Shown piece after piece: positions 6,808-12,834 of a DNA stretch of 12,834 nt (its first letter is position 1; the number at the start of each line of letters is the position of its first letter). Below the pieces are notes generated by a model, which saw only the letters and a program-made list of their open reading frames with translations, searched no databases and was not told where the DNA came from. The position numbers and the translations under genes were made by a program. The DNA is from Dehalococcoidia bacterium (lineage in GTDB: Bacteria > Chloroflexota > Dehalococcoidia > Bin125), in contig RKRS01000130.1 of NCBI GenBank assembly GCA_007571275.1, positions 1-12,834 on the forward strand, in the 5' to 3' direction.

Positions 6808-6856
6808 AGCCCCCTCAGTCGCTCCGCGACAGCTCCCCCAGAGGGGGAGCTATTGG
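6808..6856 (+). repeat. REP/MITE-like hairpin repeat, copy 2 (49 bp)
   Basis: Identical over 49 bp to 6626-6674, at an offset of 182 bp. The small hairpin is at 6818-6830 and the 9-bp-stem hairpin AGCTCCCCC-AGA-GGGGGAGCT at 6831-6851. The bases flanking the two copies differ (C/T for copy 1, G/C for copy 2), so the repeat boundary is sharp. No target-site duplication is obvious. Confidence 0.85.
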
Positions 6857-7003
6857 CCATTGCCCTGATGGGTGTGGAGCGCGTCTCCATCGCAACCGCG
6901 ATAAGCTGTTCATACGCCACCGCGCACCGCTGAGGAGTAATTTCGCCATACGACACTTGAGCACTGTTATCTCAACCTCCGTTGCTTTCTGAATCGATTC
7001 GAC

Positions 7004-8275
7004 ATGTCATTGCACCACCCTGATCCTGACTCCGCTCCACCTCGTGGTCATTACGTCTTCGTCGACGGCCCATCGATCGACGGCACGTTGGGCCGTGTGA
7101 TCGGTCAGCCGCCAGGCCCCGACACCCGGCCTGACTGGCGACGCCTGGAAGCGTTCGTCAAGCAGCACTGCGGGCCGGCGCCGTACCTGGCCACCTTTGT
7201 GTTCTGGGCGCCGGGCCAGCAAGGCTTCATGCATTTTCTGCGCTCCTCCGGATTCATGATCGCGCTCGGCGACCGATTCGTTCCCGGTCAGAGCTGCGCC
7301 GATCTGATCCGCGAGCGGATCGGTCGCCTGAACGATGCCGCCGAGCCGGGACGAAGCTGGCAGGTGATCGTCGGCACGCACAACGCGGAGCTCATTGCGT
7401 CGCTGCCAGAGCTGGCGAACCAGGCGGAACGGATCAGTGTGTTTGGCTTTACCGAGTTCCTGCCCGACGCTCCCGAGCTTGAGGTTCGGATCGACTTCTA
7501 TGACATTGAGGACGATGCGCAACTGTTTCGGATTCCGCTGCCGCGCATGGAGTTCGAGGACGAGCTTGCCGCGTCGCAGCCGGTCGAGCCACGGCTCGCC
7601 ATTCCGCCAGCTCAGCCCGCGCTGATCCAGCCGTCGGCTCTGGAACAGCCCGCCGCAGCCCCAGCGTTCGTCCCTCGTATGTCAGAGACGCAACGCGAGT
7701 GCTATCTGATCGTCGACGGGCGCAGCATCGAAAAGGAACTCGGTGAGATTCTCGGGGAGAAGCCGAATCCGGGTACGCGACCAGACTGGGGAACGGTGCT
7801 TGATTTCGCCCGCAGTCAGTCATCGTCCGCGGATGGCGAGGTGAAGGCGTTGTTCGCGCATATCGCGCCGGGACACGCCGGGTTCCGTCGGGCGCTCAAG
7901 GATTTGGGCTACACCTCCAGCCCGGTGCGTCCCGACGATACGCAGCCCATGCGACCGGTCGTTGAGGAGTTCATCTGCGGATTGCTCGGAGCGCGAACGT
8001 TGCGCGGCGACGACGGACAGTCGGCTGCGCCCGACATTATGGTGATCGGGCACGGCCAGGCGATCTTCGAGGCGCTGAGCGACATTCCTGACCAGGGTCA
8101 GCGGCTCTGTGCGCTGGGCTTCCCCGAGCGTATGCCGCCAGCCGAGTTTTATCCGCGAATCGAGCAACTCGACATCGAGCGCGACGCGCACGCCTTTGGC
8201 GCGGAACTGCCCAGAGAGTTCGGCGTGGATGTGGATAACTTCGATCCGGACGAGGAGCTATCGCGGCTGTTCTGA
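7004..8275 (+). CDS. Protein with two tandem NYN-like (PIN-fold) domains, probably catalytically degenerate
   Basis: A 423-residue soluble protein made of two homologous halves (about 16-188 and 229-406) joined by a Pro/Ala-rich linker (about 189-228). Each half has a first strand YVFVDGPSID / YLIVDGRSIE, then RPDW, a PGxxGF segment, a VIVG / VMVIG strand, FGF-EFLP / LGFPERMPP, and a last strand ending in DIEDD / DIERD plus IPLPR / AELPR. This layout matches my memory of single-domain NYN proteins of high-GC bacteria, which end in 'FDP' as here (NFDPDEEL). NYN domains are metal-dependent RNases. The first Asp is kept in both halves (D21, D238). The acids of the usual 'HDGDF' loop are replaced by N127/E129 in half one and G351/A353 in half two; D100 of half one corresponds to E321/E322 in half two. 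Loss of nuclease activity, with RNA binding possibly retained, is an inference. No clear ribosome site precedes ATG 7004. Confidence 0.7.
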   Translation: MSLHHPDPDSAPPRGHYVFVDGPSIDGTLGRVIGQPPGPDTRPDWRRLEAFVKQHCGPAPYLATFVFWAPGQQGFMHFLRSSGFMIALGDRFVPGQSCADLIRERIGRLNDAAEPGRSWQVIVGTHNAELIASLPELANQAERISVFGFTEFLPDAPELEVRIDFYDIEDDAQLFRIPLPRMEFEDELAASQPVEPRLAIPPAQPALIQPSALEQPAAAPAFVPRMSETQRECYLIVDGRSIEKELGEILGEKPNPGTRPDWGTVLDFARSQSSSADGEVKALFAHIAPGHAGFRRALKDLGYTSSPVRPDDTQPMRPVVEEFICGLLGARTLRGDDGQSAAPDIMVIGHGQAIFEALSDIPDQGQRLCALGFPERMPPAEFYPRIEQLDIERDAHAFGAELPREFGVDVDNFDPDEELSRLF

Positions 8276-8301
8276 GGCGCAACCTGTTTGCCCGCCCTGG
8301 C

Positions 8302-9474
8302 TCAGAGGTCGAACGGCAACGCGCTACCGACGGCGAATGTGACTCCAGCAGCCAGAATGCCGACAAACACCGAGCGACTGGCCGAATACAGCGGATTCCT
8401 GCTCGTCACCAGCGAGGTGAAGAGTCCGGCTACCGCCAGGGTGACCATGCTGGCGACGACCCCGGCGATCAGCGCCCAATAGTCGACATTCCAACCCGCG
8501 GCATGCCAGACCAGAAACGGTATCAGCGGGATCAACGCGCCCAGCGAGAATGCCGTGAAGGAGCCGACCGCCGCTCGCCAGGGATCGCCCAGCCCTTCGG
8601 GATCAAGTCCCAATTCCTCTCGAACCATCGTGTCGATCAGGGCATCGGGTTTCTGCGACAGCTCATCCGCCACCTGTTCGGCGAGCTCTGACGAGAGTCC
8701 TTTGGCTCGGTAGATACTGACCAGCTCGCTGCGTTCCTCAGCCGGGTCGAGCAGGACTTCGTCACGCTCCATGGCAATCTGGCGTTGTAAGACCTCGGAC
8801 TGGCTGCGCACCGAGATGTACTCGCCAGCGGCCATCGAGAACGCGCCAGCCAACCAGCCGCCGATACCGGCGACGAGCACGGCCTCGGAGCCAATCGCGA
8901 CGCCAGCCACACCAGCGATCAGCGCCAGATTCGAGACGACGCCATCATTGAGGCCGAAGAGCGCGGCGCGAAATGTTGAGGCGCCGTGGGAACCGACTCC
9001 GCTGTGACCCTCGCCCACGGCGCCAACGGCGCCGAACTGCGGAGCGAGCTCGGCGAGCGTGGCGCGATGCTCGCGCTCCTCATCGGCCAGATCGCCTGAG
9101 TCGGGATCGGAGACATACTTCTGTATGTCGATCAACTCTTCCCGACGCAACTGGGAGATGACAAAGCCGACTCCCCAGATGCGCGCCTGCAACGCCACCA
9201 GGCGAACCTTGAACGAGGGACGATGCGACTCCACCGGCGTTGGCTCGTCGCCCAACAGTTTGATCCAATGGTCAGCGTGCTGTCGCTCAGAATCAGCCAT
9301 TCCACGCAGGACCTTGGCCGGTTGTGGCTCACTGATGCCAGCCAGGCGGTCGTAGAGCCAGGCTGCGTCGAGCTCGTCGCCGATCATCTCGCGCAATCGC
9401 TGACGTCGCTCGTCGGTCAGTGGTACCTGCGCCACCTGGTCCACCTGTGCCTGGCGCGGATCCATGGTCGTCAT
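8302..9474 (-). CDS. Ferritin-like domain fused to VIT1/CCC1-type iron/manganese transporter
   Basis: A 390-residue integral membrane protein. Residues about 20-145 form a rubrerythrin/ferritin-like four-helix domain with candidate metal ligands E34, E64-x2-H67, E112, and E132/E135-H136. The membrane part begins with FGLNDGVVSNLALIAGVAG (173-191), continues with GAFSMAAGEYISVRSQ (210-225), and ends with three hydrophobic segments near 301-325, 330-353 and 367-386. About five membrane helices are expected, as in VIT1/CCC1 proteins that export or sequester Fe2+ or Mn2+. The ferritin-like domain would load or sense the metal. ATG 9472-9474 is used; ATG 9463-9465 is an alternative, and neither has a strong ribosome site, so the start is uncertain by three codons or more. 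The frame stays open upstream but would overlap the hisG start. The gene is convergent with the NYN gene (26-bp gap) and divergent from hisG. Confidence 0.9.
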   Translation of the reverse strand: MTTMDPRQAQVDQVAQVPLTDERRQRLREMIGDELDAAWLYDRLAGISEPQPAKVLRGMADSERQHADHWIKLLGDEPTPVESHRPSFKVRLVALQARIWGVGFVISQLRREELIDIQKYVSDPDSGDLADEEREHRATLAELAPQFGAVGAVGEGHSGVGSHGASTFRAALFGLNDGVVSNLALIAGVAGVAIGSEAVLVAGIGGWLAGAFSMAAGEYISVRSQSEVLQRQIAMERDEVLLDPAEERSELVSIYRAKGLSSELAEQVADELSQKPDALIDTMVREELGLDPEGLGDPWRAAVGSFTAFSLGALIPLIPFLVWHAAGWNVDYWALIAGVVASMVTLAVAGLFTSLVTSRNPLYSASRSVFVGILAAGVTFAVGSALPFDL

Positions 9475-9574
9475 GGAGCCAGTGTATCCCGCGATATGAG
9501 CCTTCACGGTCAATGCGCGATGATCGCAGACAGACAATATGTACCAATAACAACGTCCACTGTGGAGACGCGCC
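9475..9574. promoter_or_regulatory. Divergent intergenic region between VIT1-like gene and hisG
   Basis: One hundred bases must contain both promoters. A near-palindrome GCGAT-G-ATCGC lies at 9517-9527 and could be a small operator. AT-rich CAATATGTA (9535-9543) and TAACAA (9548-9553) mark likely melting or promoter regions, but I cannot assign a convincing -35/-10 pair to either strand. The hisG ribosome site GGAG is at 9564-9567. Confidence 0.3.
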
Positions 9575-10444
9575 ATGCTCAAGTTGGGATTGCCCAAGGG
9601 ATCTCTCGAGTCACCCACCCTCGATCTCTTTCGTCGCGCCGGCTACGGCATCTCCGTCAATTCCCGCTCATATTTTCCTCAGATCGATGACGACAGCATC
9701 AGCTGCACAATGTTCCGCGCGCAGGAAATGGCTCGGTACGTCGAGGATGGGGTGGTGGACGTCGGCATCACCGGCCATGACTGGGTGGTCGAGACCGGCG
9801 CCGACGTCGTCGAGGTCGCGGAGATGACATACAGCAAAGCGACCAGCCGACCGGCTCGCTGGGTGCTCGCGGTGCCGGCAGAATCAGCGGTGCGGGAGCT
9901 CGAGCAACTCGAGGGCGGCGTGATCGCGACCGAACTGGTCCGCACGACCCGTCAATACTTCGAGCAGCGTGGCATCGATGTGCGCGTGGAGTTCAGTTGG
10001 GGAGCGACGGAGGTCAAGGCGCGCATCATCGACGCGATCGTCGATGTGACCGAGACCGGCTCGTCGCTGCGGGCCAACAACCTGCGCGTCATTGCCGAGG
10101 TGCTGGAGAGCACCGCGCGTCTGATCGCAAACCGGGAAGCTTGGAACGACCCGCGTCGACGCGAGAAGATCGAGGCGATCAACACGCTGTTACAGGGGGC
10201 GATCGCGGCGACCAGCAAGGTAGGGCTCAAGCTCAATACGCCGCGGGCCAGCCTGGAGGACGTGCTTGGCGTGATCGGCAAATTTGGGGAGCACGCCCCC
10301 ACGATCAGTCCGCTGATCGACGACTCGTGGGTAGCGCTGGAGATTATCCTTGACGAGCGTCAAGAGCGCGAAATGATCCCGGAACTGAGACGGGCCGGGG
10401 CCAGCGGACTGGTCAGCTATCCGCTGAACAAGGTCATCTCCTGA
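9575..10444 (+). CDS. hisG: ATP phosphoribosyltransferase, long form with C-terminal regulatory domain (HisG)
   Basis: HisG catalyses the first committed step of histidine synthesis, condensing ATP and PRPP to N1-(5-phosphoribosyl)-ATP. The 289-residue length and the C-terminal PII-like segment (about 215-289, containing VGLKLNTPRASLEDVLGVI) identify the long, histidine-feedback-regulated form that does not need HisZ. The N-terminus LKLGLPKGSLESPTLDLF, the block VDVGITGHDWV (61-71), GATEVKARIIDAIVDVTETGSSLRANNL (given as two blocks: GATEVKARIID and VDVTETGSSLRANNL, about 142-169) and NREAW are family signatures, the latter covering the PRPP loop. ATG 9575 has GGAG (9564-9567) 7 nt upstream. 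No other his gene is nearby, so the pathway is probably dispersed. It is separated from the following flavoprotein gene by 88 bp with a hairpin. Confidence 0.95.
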   Translation: MLKLGLPKGSLESPTLDLFRRAGYGISVNSRSYFPQIDDDSISCTMFRAQEMARYVEDGVVDVGITGHDWVVETGADVVEVAEMTYSKATSRPARWVLAVPAESAVRELEQLEGGVIATELVRTTRQYFEQRGIDVRVEFSWGATEVKARIIDAIVDVTETGSSLRANNLRVIAEVLESTARLIANREAWNDPRRREKIEAINTLLQGAIAATSKVGLKLNTPRASLEDVLGVIGKFGEHAPTISPLIDDSWVALEIILDERQEREMIPELRRAGASGLVSYPLNKVIS

Positions 10445-10460
10445 GCGAACTGAGGCTACG

Positions 10461-10484
10461 CTCGTCGCTCTGGAACGCGACGAG
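10461..10484. terminator. 8-bp stem hairpin between hisG and the HpaB-like gene
   Basis: CTCGTCGC (10461-10468) pairs perfectly with GCGACGAG (10477-10484) around an 8-nt loop. It begins 16 bp after the hisG stop. No T tract follows, so a classical intrinsic terminator is not supported. TACAAT (10485-10490) directly abuts the stem and looks like a -10 box for the next gene, 42 nt before its ATG, so the inverted repeat could instead be an operator over that promoter. No good -35 is seen. Confidence 0.35.
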
Positions 10485-10532
10485 TACAATCGCTCGGATG
10501 AAACAGAGCGCCAATCATACGGGAGCGCACCA

Positions 10533-11972
10533 ATGGCTCTGCGAACTGCTGCCGAATACATTGAATCTCTGCGTGACGATCGGGAAATCTGGTATCGCGG
10601 CGAGCGCGTCGATGATGTGACGACGCACCCAACGATCAGCAAGGCCGTCAAGCACGCCTGTATCGACTACGAGATGGCTGAGTCGGACGAGTATCGCGAG
10701 CTTGCCACATATGAGGAAAACGGTGAGGCCTACTCGGCCTATTACCGTATTCCCCGCACGACCGAAGATCTGCTCAATCGCTCCAGGCTGATTGAGGCCG
10801 CCACTGCGGAAGGCGACACGCTGGTCGTGCTGATCAAGGAGATCGGTACCGACGCCCTGTTCGCGCTGCTCGCCGTGACCGCAGAATTTGCGGATCAGAC
10901 GTACTTCGAGCGTACGCAGGCGTACTACGAGTATTGCCGCGCAAACGACCTGTCGCTGGCCGTCGCACAGACCGACGTCAAGGGCGACCGGATCAAGCGA
11001 CCCTCGCAGCAGGCCGACCCGGACATGTACCTGCACGTCGTCGAGCGACGACCAGATGGAGTCGTCGTCCGTGGAGCGAAGGCGCATACATCGGTGGTCA
11101 CCAACACGAATGAGGTGATTGTCCTGCCAACCCGCGCGATGGGGCCGGACGAGCAGGACTGGTCGATCGCGTTCGCCTTGCCGGTCAACACGCCTGGCCT
11201 GCGGTTCATCGCTTCGCCATTCGGCGACGGCGCGCATCACGAGGGCGAGCGGCCGATCTCCGCGGTGCGCAAGATGATGGAAACGATCACGATCTTCGAT
11301 GACGTGTTCGTACCCAATGACCGCATCTTCATCGATGGCGACACCGAGGCCGCCGGCAAACTGGCGCTGACGTTCGTCGAGTACCACCGCTTCACTGCGG
11401 TCTCGTACAAGTTGCCGCTGATCGATGCGCTCGGCGGCTGCGCGGCGTTGGCGGCCGACTACAACGGCATCATCGGCGTCTCGCACGTGCGCGAGAAGTT
11501 CGTCGACCTGATTTCCTACGCGGAAACGACCCGCGCGCTGATCGAGAAGTCGGCGGAGCGTTGTATCGCCAAGCCCAATGGTCAGGTCGCGCCCGACCCG
11601 ATGACCGTCAACCTGGCCAAGTCGCATTTCGCGCATGGCTACCACGAAGCGGTCCAACACGTCCAGGAGATCGCCGGCGGCATTCTGGTCACGGGGCCGG
11701 GCGACGAGGATTGGGAGTCGGAGGAGTTGCGACCCTTCCTGCAGAAGTACCTGGCTGGACGTGAGGGCGTCGGCGGCGAACAGCGCATGAAGCTGCTCAA
11801 CTTCATCCGTGACCTCACCTCGTCCGACTACGGCGCCTACCAGGAGGTGTTGGCGATCCACGCGGAAGGCTCGCTGCAGGCTGAGCGGTTGCAAGTCTTT
11901 CGGGCGTTCAATGAGAACGGCGGCGCGCGCCGCGTGATGCGTCTCGCAGGTAGAATGGCGGGCGTCAGGTAG
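10533..11972 (+). CDS. HpaB/4-hydroxybutyryl-CoA dehydratase (AbfD)-family flavoprotein lacking the Fe-S ligands
   Basis: A 479-residue member of the acyl-CoA-dehydrogenase-like superfamily that contains 4-hydroxyphenylacetate 3-hydroxylase (HpaB) and 4-hydroxybutyryl-CoA dehydratase/vinylacetyl-CoA isomerase (AbfD). It runs colinear with AbfD from end to end: AEYIESLR, THPTISKAV, TDVKGDRIKRPSQQADPDMYL, VVRGAKAH (178-185), VPNDRIF (260-266), EYHRFTAV (283-290), AALAADYNG (304-312), EIAGGILVTGP (379-389). AbfD binds [4Fe-4S] through C99, C103, H292 and C299 (clostridial numbering, from memory). Aligned here are V99, E103, H285 and Y292, so only the His remains. A flavin-only enzyme, such as an FADH2-dependent aromatic hydroxylase or a flavin-dependent isomerase, is more likely than a dehydratase. 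GGGAG (10521-10525) precedes the ATG by 7 nt. No small reductase partner (HpaC) is in view. Substrate unknown. Confidence 0.85.
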   Translation: MALRTAAEYIESLRDDREIWYRGERVDDVTTHPTISKAVKHACIDYEMAESDEYRELATYEENGEAYSAYYRIPRTTEDLLNRSRLIEAATAEGDTLVVLIKEIGTDALFALLAVTAEFADQTYFERTQAYYEYCRANDLSLAVAQTDVKGDRIKRPSQQADPDMYLHVVERRPDGVVVRGAKAHTSVVTNTNEVIVLPTRAMGPDEQDWSIAFALPVNTPGLRFIASPFGDGAHHEGERPISAVRKMMETITIFDDVFVPNDRIFIDGDTEAAGKLALTFVEYHRFTAVSYKLPLIDALGGCAALAADYNGIIGVSHVREKFVDLISYAETTRALIEKSAERCIAKPNGQVAPDPMTVNLAKSHFAHGYHEAVQHVQEIAGGILVTGPGDEDWESEELRPFLQKYLAGREGVGGEQRMKLLNFIRDLTSSDYGAYQEVLAIHAEGSLQAERLQVFRAFNENGGARRVMRLAGRMAGVR

Positions 11973-12016
11973 ACGCCTGTCGCTCTTGGCCAGCGAGTCG
12001 GCCTGAGGAGCACGAC

Positions 12017-12682
12017 ATGCCGGAATTGCCGCTGTTTCCGCTCCAGATCGTCGTATTCCCTGGCGAGTCCGTTCCGCTGCACATCTTCGAGCCACGCTAT
12101 CGGCAGCTGGTCAAGGACACCTTGCAGAGCGGCGAGCCGTTCGGCATCGTCCTGACCAGGCGCACTCGCCAGTCAGCTACGCCAGCAGATCGCGAGCCAA
12201 CGCACGAGGTCGGTTGTACGGTGCGCATGGAGTCGAATGAGTCGTTCCCGGACGGGCGCTTCAACATCAGTTGTATTGGCGAGCGGCGCTTCCGGATCAT
12301 CGAGAAGTTAGGCGAGCGGCCGTACTGGGTCGCGCATGTGGAATTTCTGGACGACCCCGCCGACTCGGAATCGGCCGAGGCCTACAGCGTCTACCAGGAC
12401 GCCGCGGGTCTCTATCGTGAGCATCTGGGACTGGCGCTGGCGCTGCAGAATTCCTGGCAGCGCACTTACCGCCTGCCGCGCCGACCCGCTCCGCTGGTCA
12501 ACCACATCGCTTCAAGCATCGAGGCGCCAGCATCGGTCAAGCAGGAAGTGCTCAAGTCGGAGTCCACGGTTGAGCAGCTCAACCTGCTCAGTCGCATCCT
12601 CCGGGCGTCGAACCGTCAGCTCATCGATCGTGTGCACCTGCACCACAAGCAGCGATACGAGGGGCTCGGGGTCGGGAACTAG
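12017..12682 (+). CDS. Stand-alone LON substrate-binding (Lon N-terminal) domain protein
   Basis: A 221-residue soluble protein equivalent to the N-terminal domain of Lon protease, without the AAA+ ATPase or serine-lysine peptidase parts. The start MPELPLFPLQIVVFPGESVP followed by LHIFEPRYRQL is the typical opening of the domain. VGCTVRMESNESFPDGRFNI and SCIGERRFRI form the beta-rich core, and the C-terminal half (about 125-210) is mostly helical and includes EVLKSESTVEQLNLLSRIL. Such single-domain proteins are common in bacteria; a role in recognising unfolded proteins or as an adaptor is proposed only by analogy. GAGGAG (12005-12010) lies 6 nt before the ATG. The gene follows the HpaB-like gene by 44 bp in the same direction and may share its transcript; TCGCT-7 nt-AGCGA (11980-11996) is a weak hairpin in that gap. 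Confidence 0.92.
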   Translation: MPELPLFPLQIVVFPGESVPLHIFEPRYRQLVKDTLQSGEPFGIVLTRRTRQSATPADREPTHEVGCTVRMESNESFPDGRFNISCIGERRFRIIEKLGERPYWVAHVEFLDDPADSESAEAYSVYQDAAGLYREHLGLALALQNSWQRTYRLPRRPAPLVNHIASSIEAPASVKQEVLKSESTVEQLNLLSRILRASNRQLIDRVHLHHKQRYEGLGVGN

Positions 12683-12686
12683 CCCA

Positions 12687-12699
12687 GAGCGCCGCGCTC
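12687..12699. terminator. Small GC hairpin between convergent genes
   Basis: GAGCG-CCG-CGCTC forms a 5-bp stem with a 3-nt loop in the 29-bp gap between the Lon-domain gene and the convergent acyl-CoA dehydrogenase gene. The position suits a shared bidirectional terminator, but the stem is short and has no T tract on either side, so the call is weak. Confidence 0.2.
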
Positions 12700-12711
12700 G
12701 CCGTCTACCCG

Positions 12712-12834
12712 CTACAGAGACTCAATGCCGTTGTGGCGGACGTGGCGCGTGACTGTGAGGCGCAACAGCTCGGTGGGACCTTCCGCGATCCGCAGCGAAC
12801 GGCTCGTCCGATACAACCGCTCAAGCGCATGGCC
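12712..12834 (-). CDS. Acyl-CoA dehydrogenase, C-terminal fragment (runs off the right edge)
   Basis: The last 40 codons of a minus-strand gene, with stop TAG as CTA at 12712-12714. The peptide contains LERLYRTSRSLRIAEGPTEL followed by LRLTVTRHV, matching the conserved C-terminal helix and loop of acyl-CoA dehydrogenases (typically 'RIYEGTSEIQR', or EGP-E in some subfamilies). This segment normally contacts FAD of the neighbouring subunit. The enzyme would form the trans-2,3 double bond of an acyl-CoA, passing electrons to ETF. The catalytic Glu and substrate specificity cannot be judged because the rest of the gene is outside the window. Confidence 0.8.
   Translation of the reverse strand, partial: GHALERLYRTSRSLRIAEGPTELLRLTVTRHVRHNGIESL

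Larger units (their letters stand above)
6623..7003. other. 381-bp intergenic region holding three REP-like hairpin elements, then an unassigned leader
   Basis: No credible gene is present. Bases 6624-6856 contain two direct copies and one inverted, diverged copy of a hairpin element, listed separately. Open frames across them (for example 6671-6868) translate to low-complexity APSVAPRQLPQRGSY-type peptides and are repeat artefacts. Bases 6857-7003 are unique sequence that should hold the promoter of the NYN gene; TTGAGC at 6957-6962 is -35-like, but no good -10 follows. No tRNA cloverleaf is visible. Confidence 0.7.

Noticed and set aside
6636..6856. Possible CRISPR array from the repeated 49-mer
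   Set aside because: There are only two direct copies 182 bp apart with an inverted relative between them, no regular spacers and no cas genes.
6671..6868. 65-codon frame across the hairpin repeats
   Set aside because: It consists of the translated repeat twice (APSVAPRQLPQRGSYW type), a frequent annotation artefact, with no ribosome site.
10533..11972. Calling the gene abfD (4-hydroxybutyryl-CoA dehydratase)
   Set aside because: The overall likeness is high, but three of the four Fe-S ligands are missing, so the specific function is not supported.
10515..12095. 526-codon open frame on the minus strand
   Set aside because: It is antisense to the well-supported HpaB-like gene (clear family motifs, ribosome site). 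Its translation is rich in Arg, Val and Asp with no recognisable domain; long mirror frames are expected in GC-rich DNA.

Overview
The window is GC-rich, densely coded bacterial chromosome. The set of protein families suggests a member of the Chloroflexota, most likely a Thermomicrobia/Sphaerobacter-like lineage. This rests on my recollection of where three families occur (an FdhA/NuoG-like protein with extra cysteine motifs, the NYN family at 7004-8275, and an HNH-tailed DNA methyltransferase). No rRNA or other phylogenetic marker is present, so the assignment is an inference. I see no rRNA, tRNA, CRISPR array, transposase or phage gene.

Layout from left to right. Bases 1-447 are the 3' end of a trans-aconitate methyltransferase-like gene. 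Facing it is an adenine/cytosine-N4-type DNA methyltransferase with a C-terminal HNH nuclease domain (480-1790, minus). A divergent intergenic region of about 150 bp then leads into complex I-type genes: nuoB (1943-2650) and nuoI (2679-3164). A Uma2-family (PD-(D/E)XK) gene lies head-on against nuoI with overlapping stop codons (3161-3862, minus). After it comes a large NuoG/formate-dehydrogenase-alpha-like iron-sulfur protein (4040-6622). The NuoB, NuoI and NuoG-like proteins form a plausible electron wire: [2Fe-2S] and several [4Fe-4S] clusters in the NuoG-like protein, two [4Fe-4S] in NuoI, and N2 in NuoB. The NuoE/F flavin module and the NuoC/D/H and membrane pump subunits are not in the window.

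Bases 6623-7003 are non-coding and hold three copies of a hairpin-rich REP/MITE-like element, two direct and one inverted. The right half contains a protein with two tandem NYN-like (PIN-fold) domains that seem to have lost catalytic acids (7004-8275), a ferritin-like/VIT1-type iron or manganese transporter on the minus strand (8302-9474), a long-form hisG (9575-10444), an HpaB/4-hydroxybutyryl-CoA-dehydratase-like flavoprotein without the Fe-S cysteines of the dehydratase (10533-11972), a stand-alone Lon substrate-binding-domain protein (12017-12682), and the C-terminal 40 codons of an acyl-CoA dehydrogenase entering from the right (12712-12834, minus).

No clear, wholly new multi-gene system is visible. 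The best leads are the duplicated Cys motif in the NuoG-like protein, the tandem degenerate NYN protein, the cluster-less AbfD-like flavoprotein, the methyltransferase-HNH fusion, and the hairpin repeat cluster.
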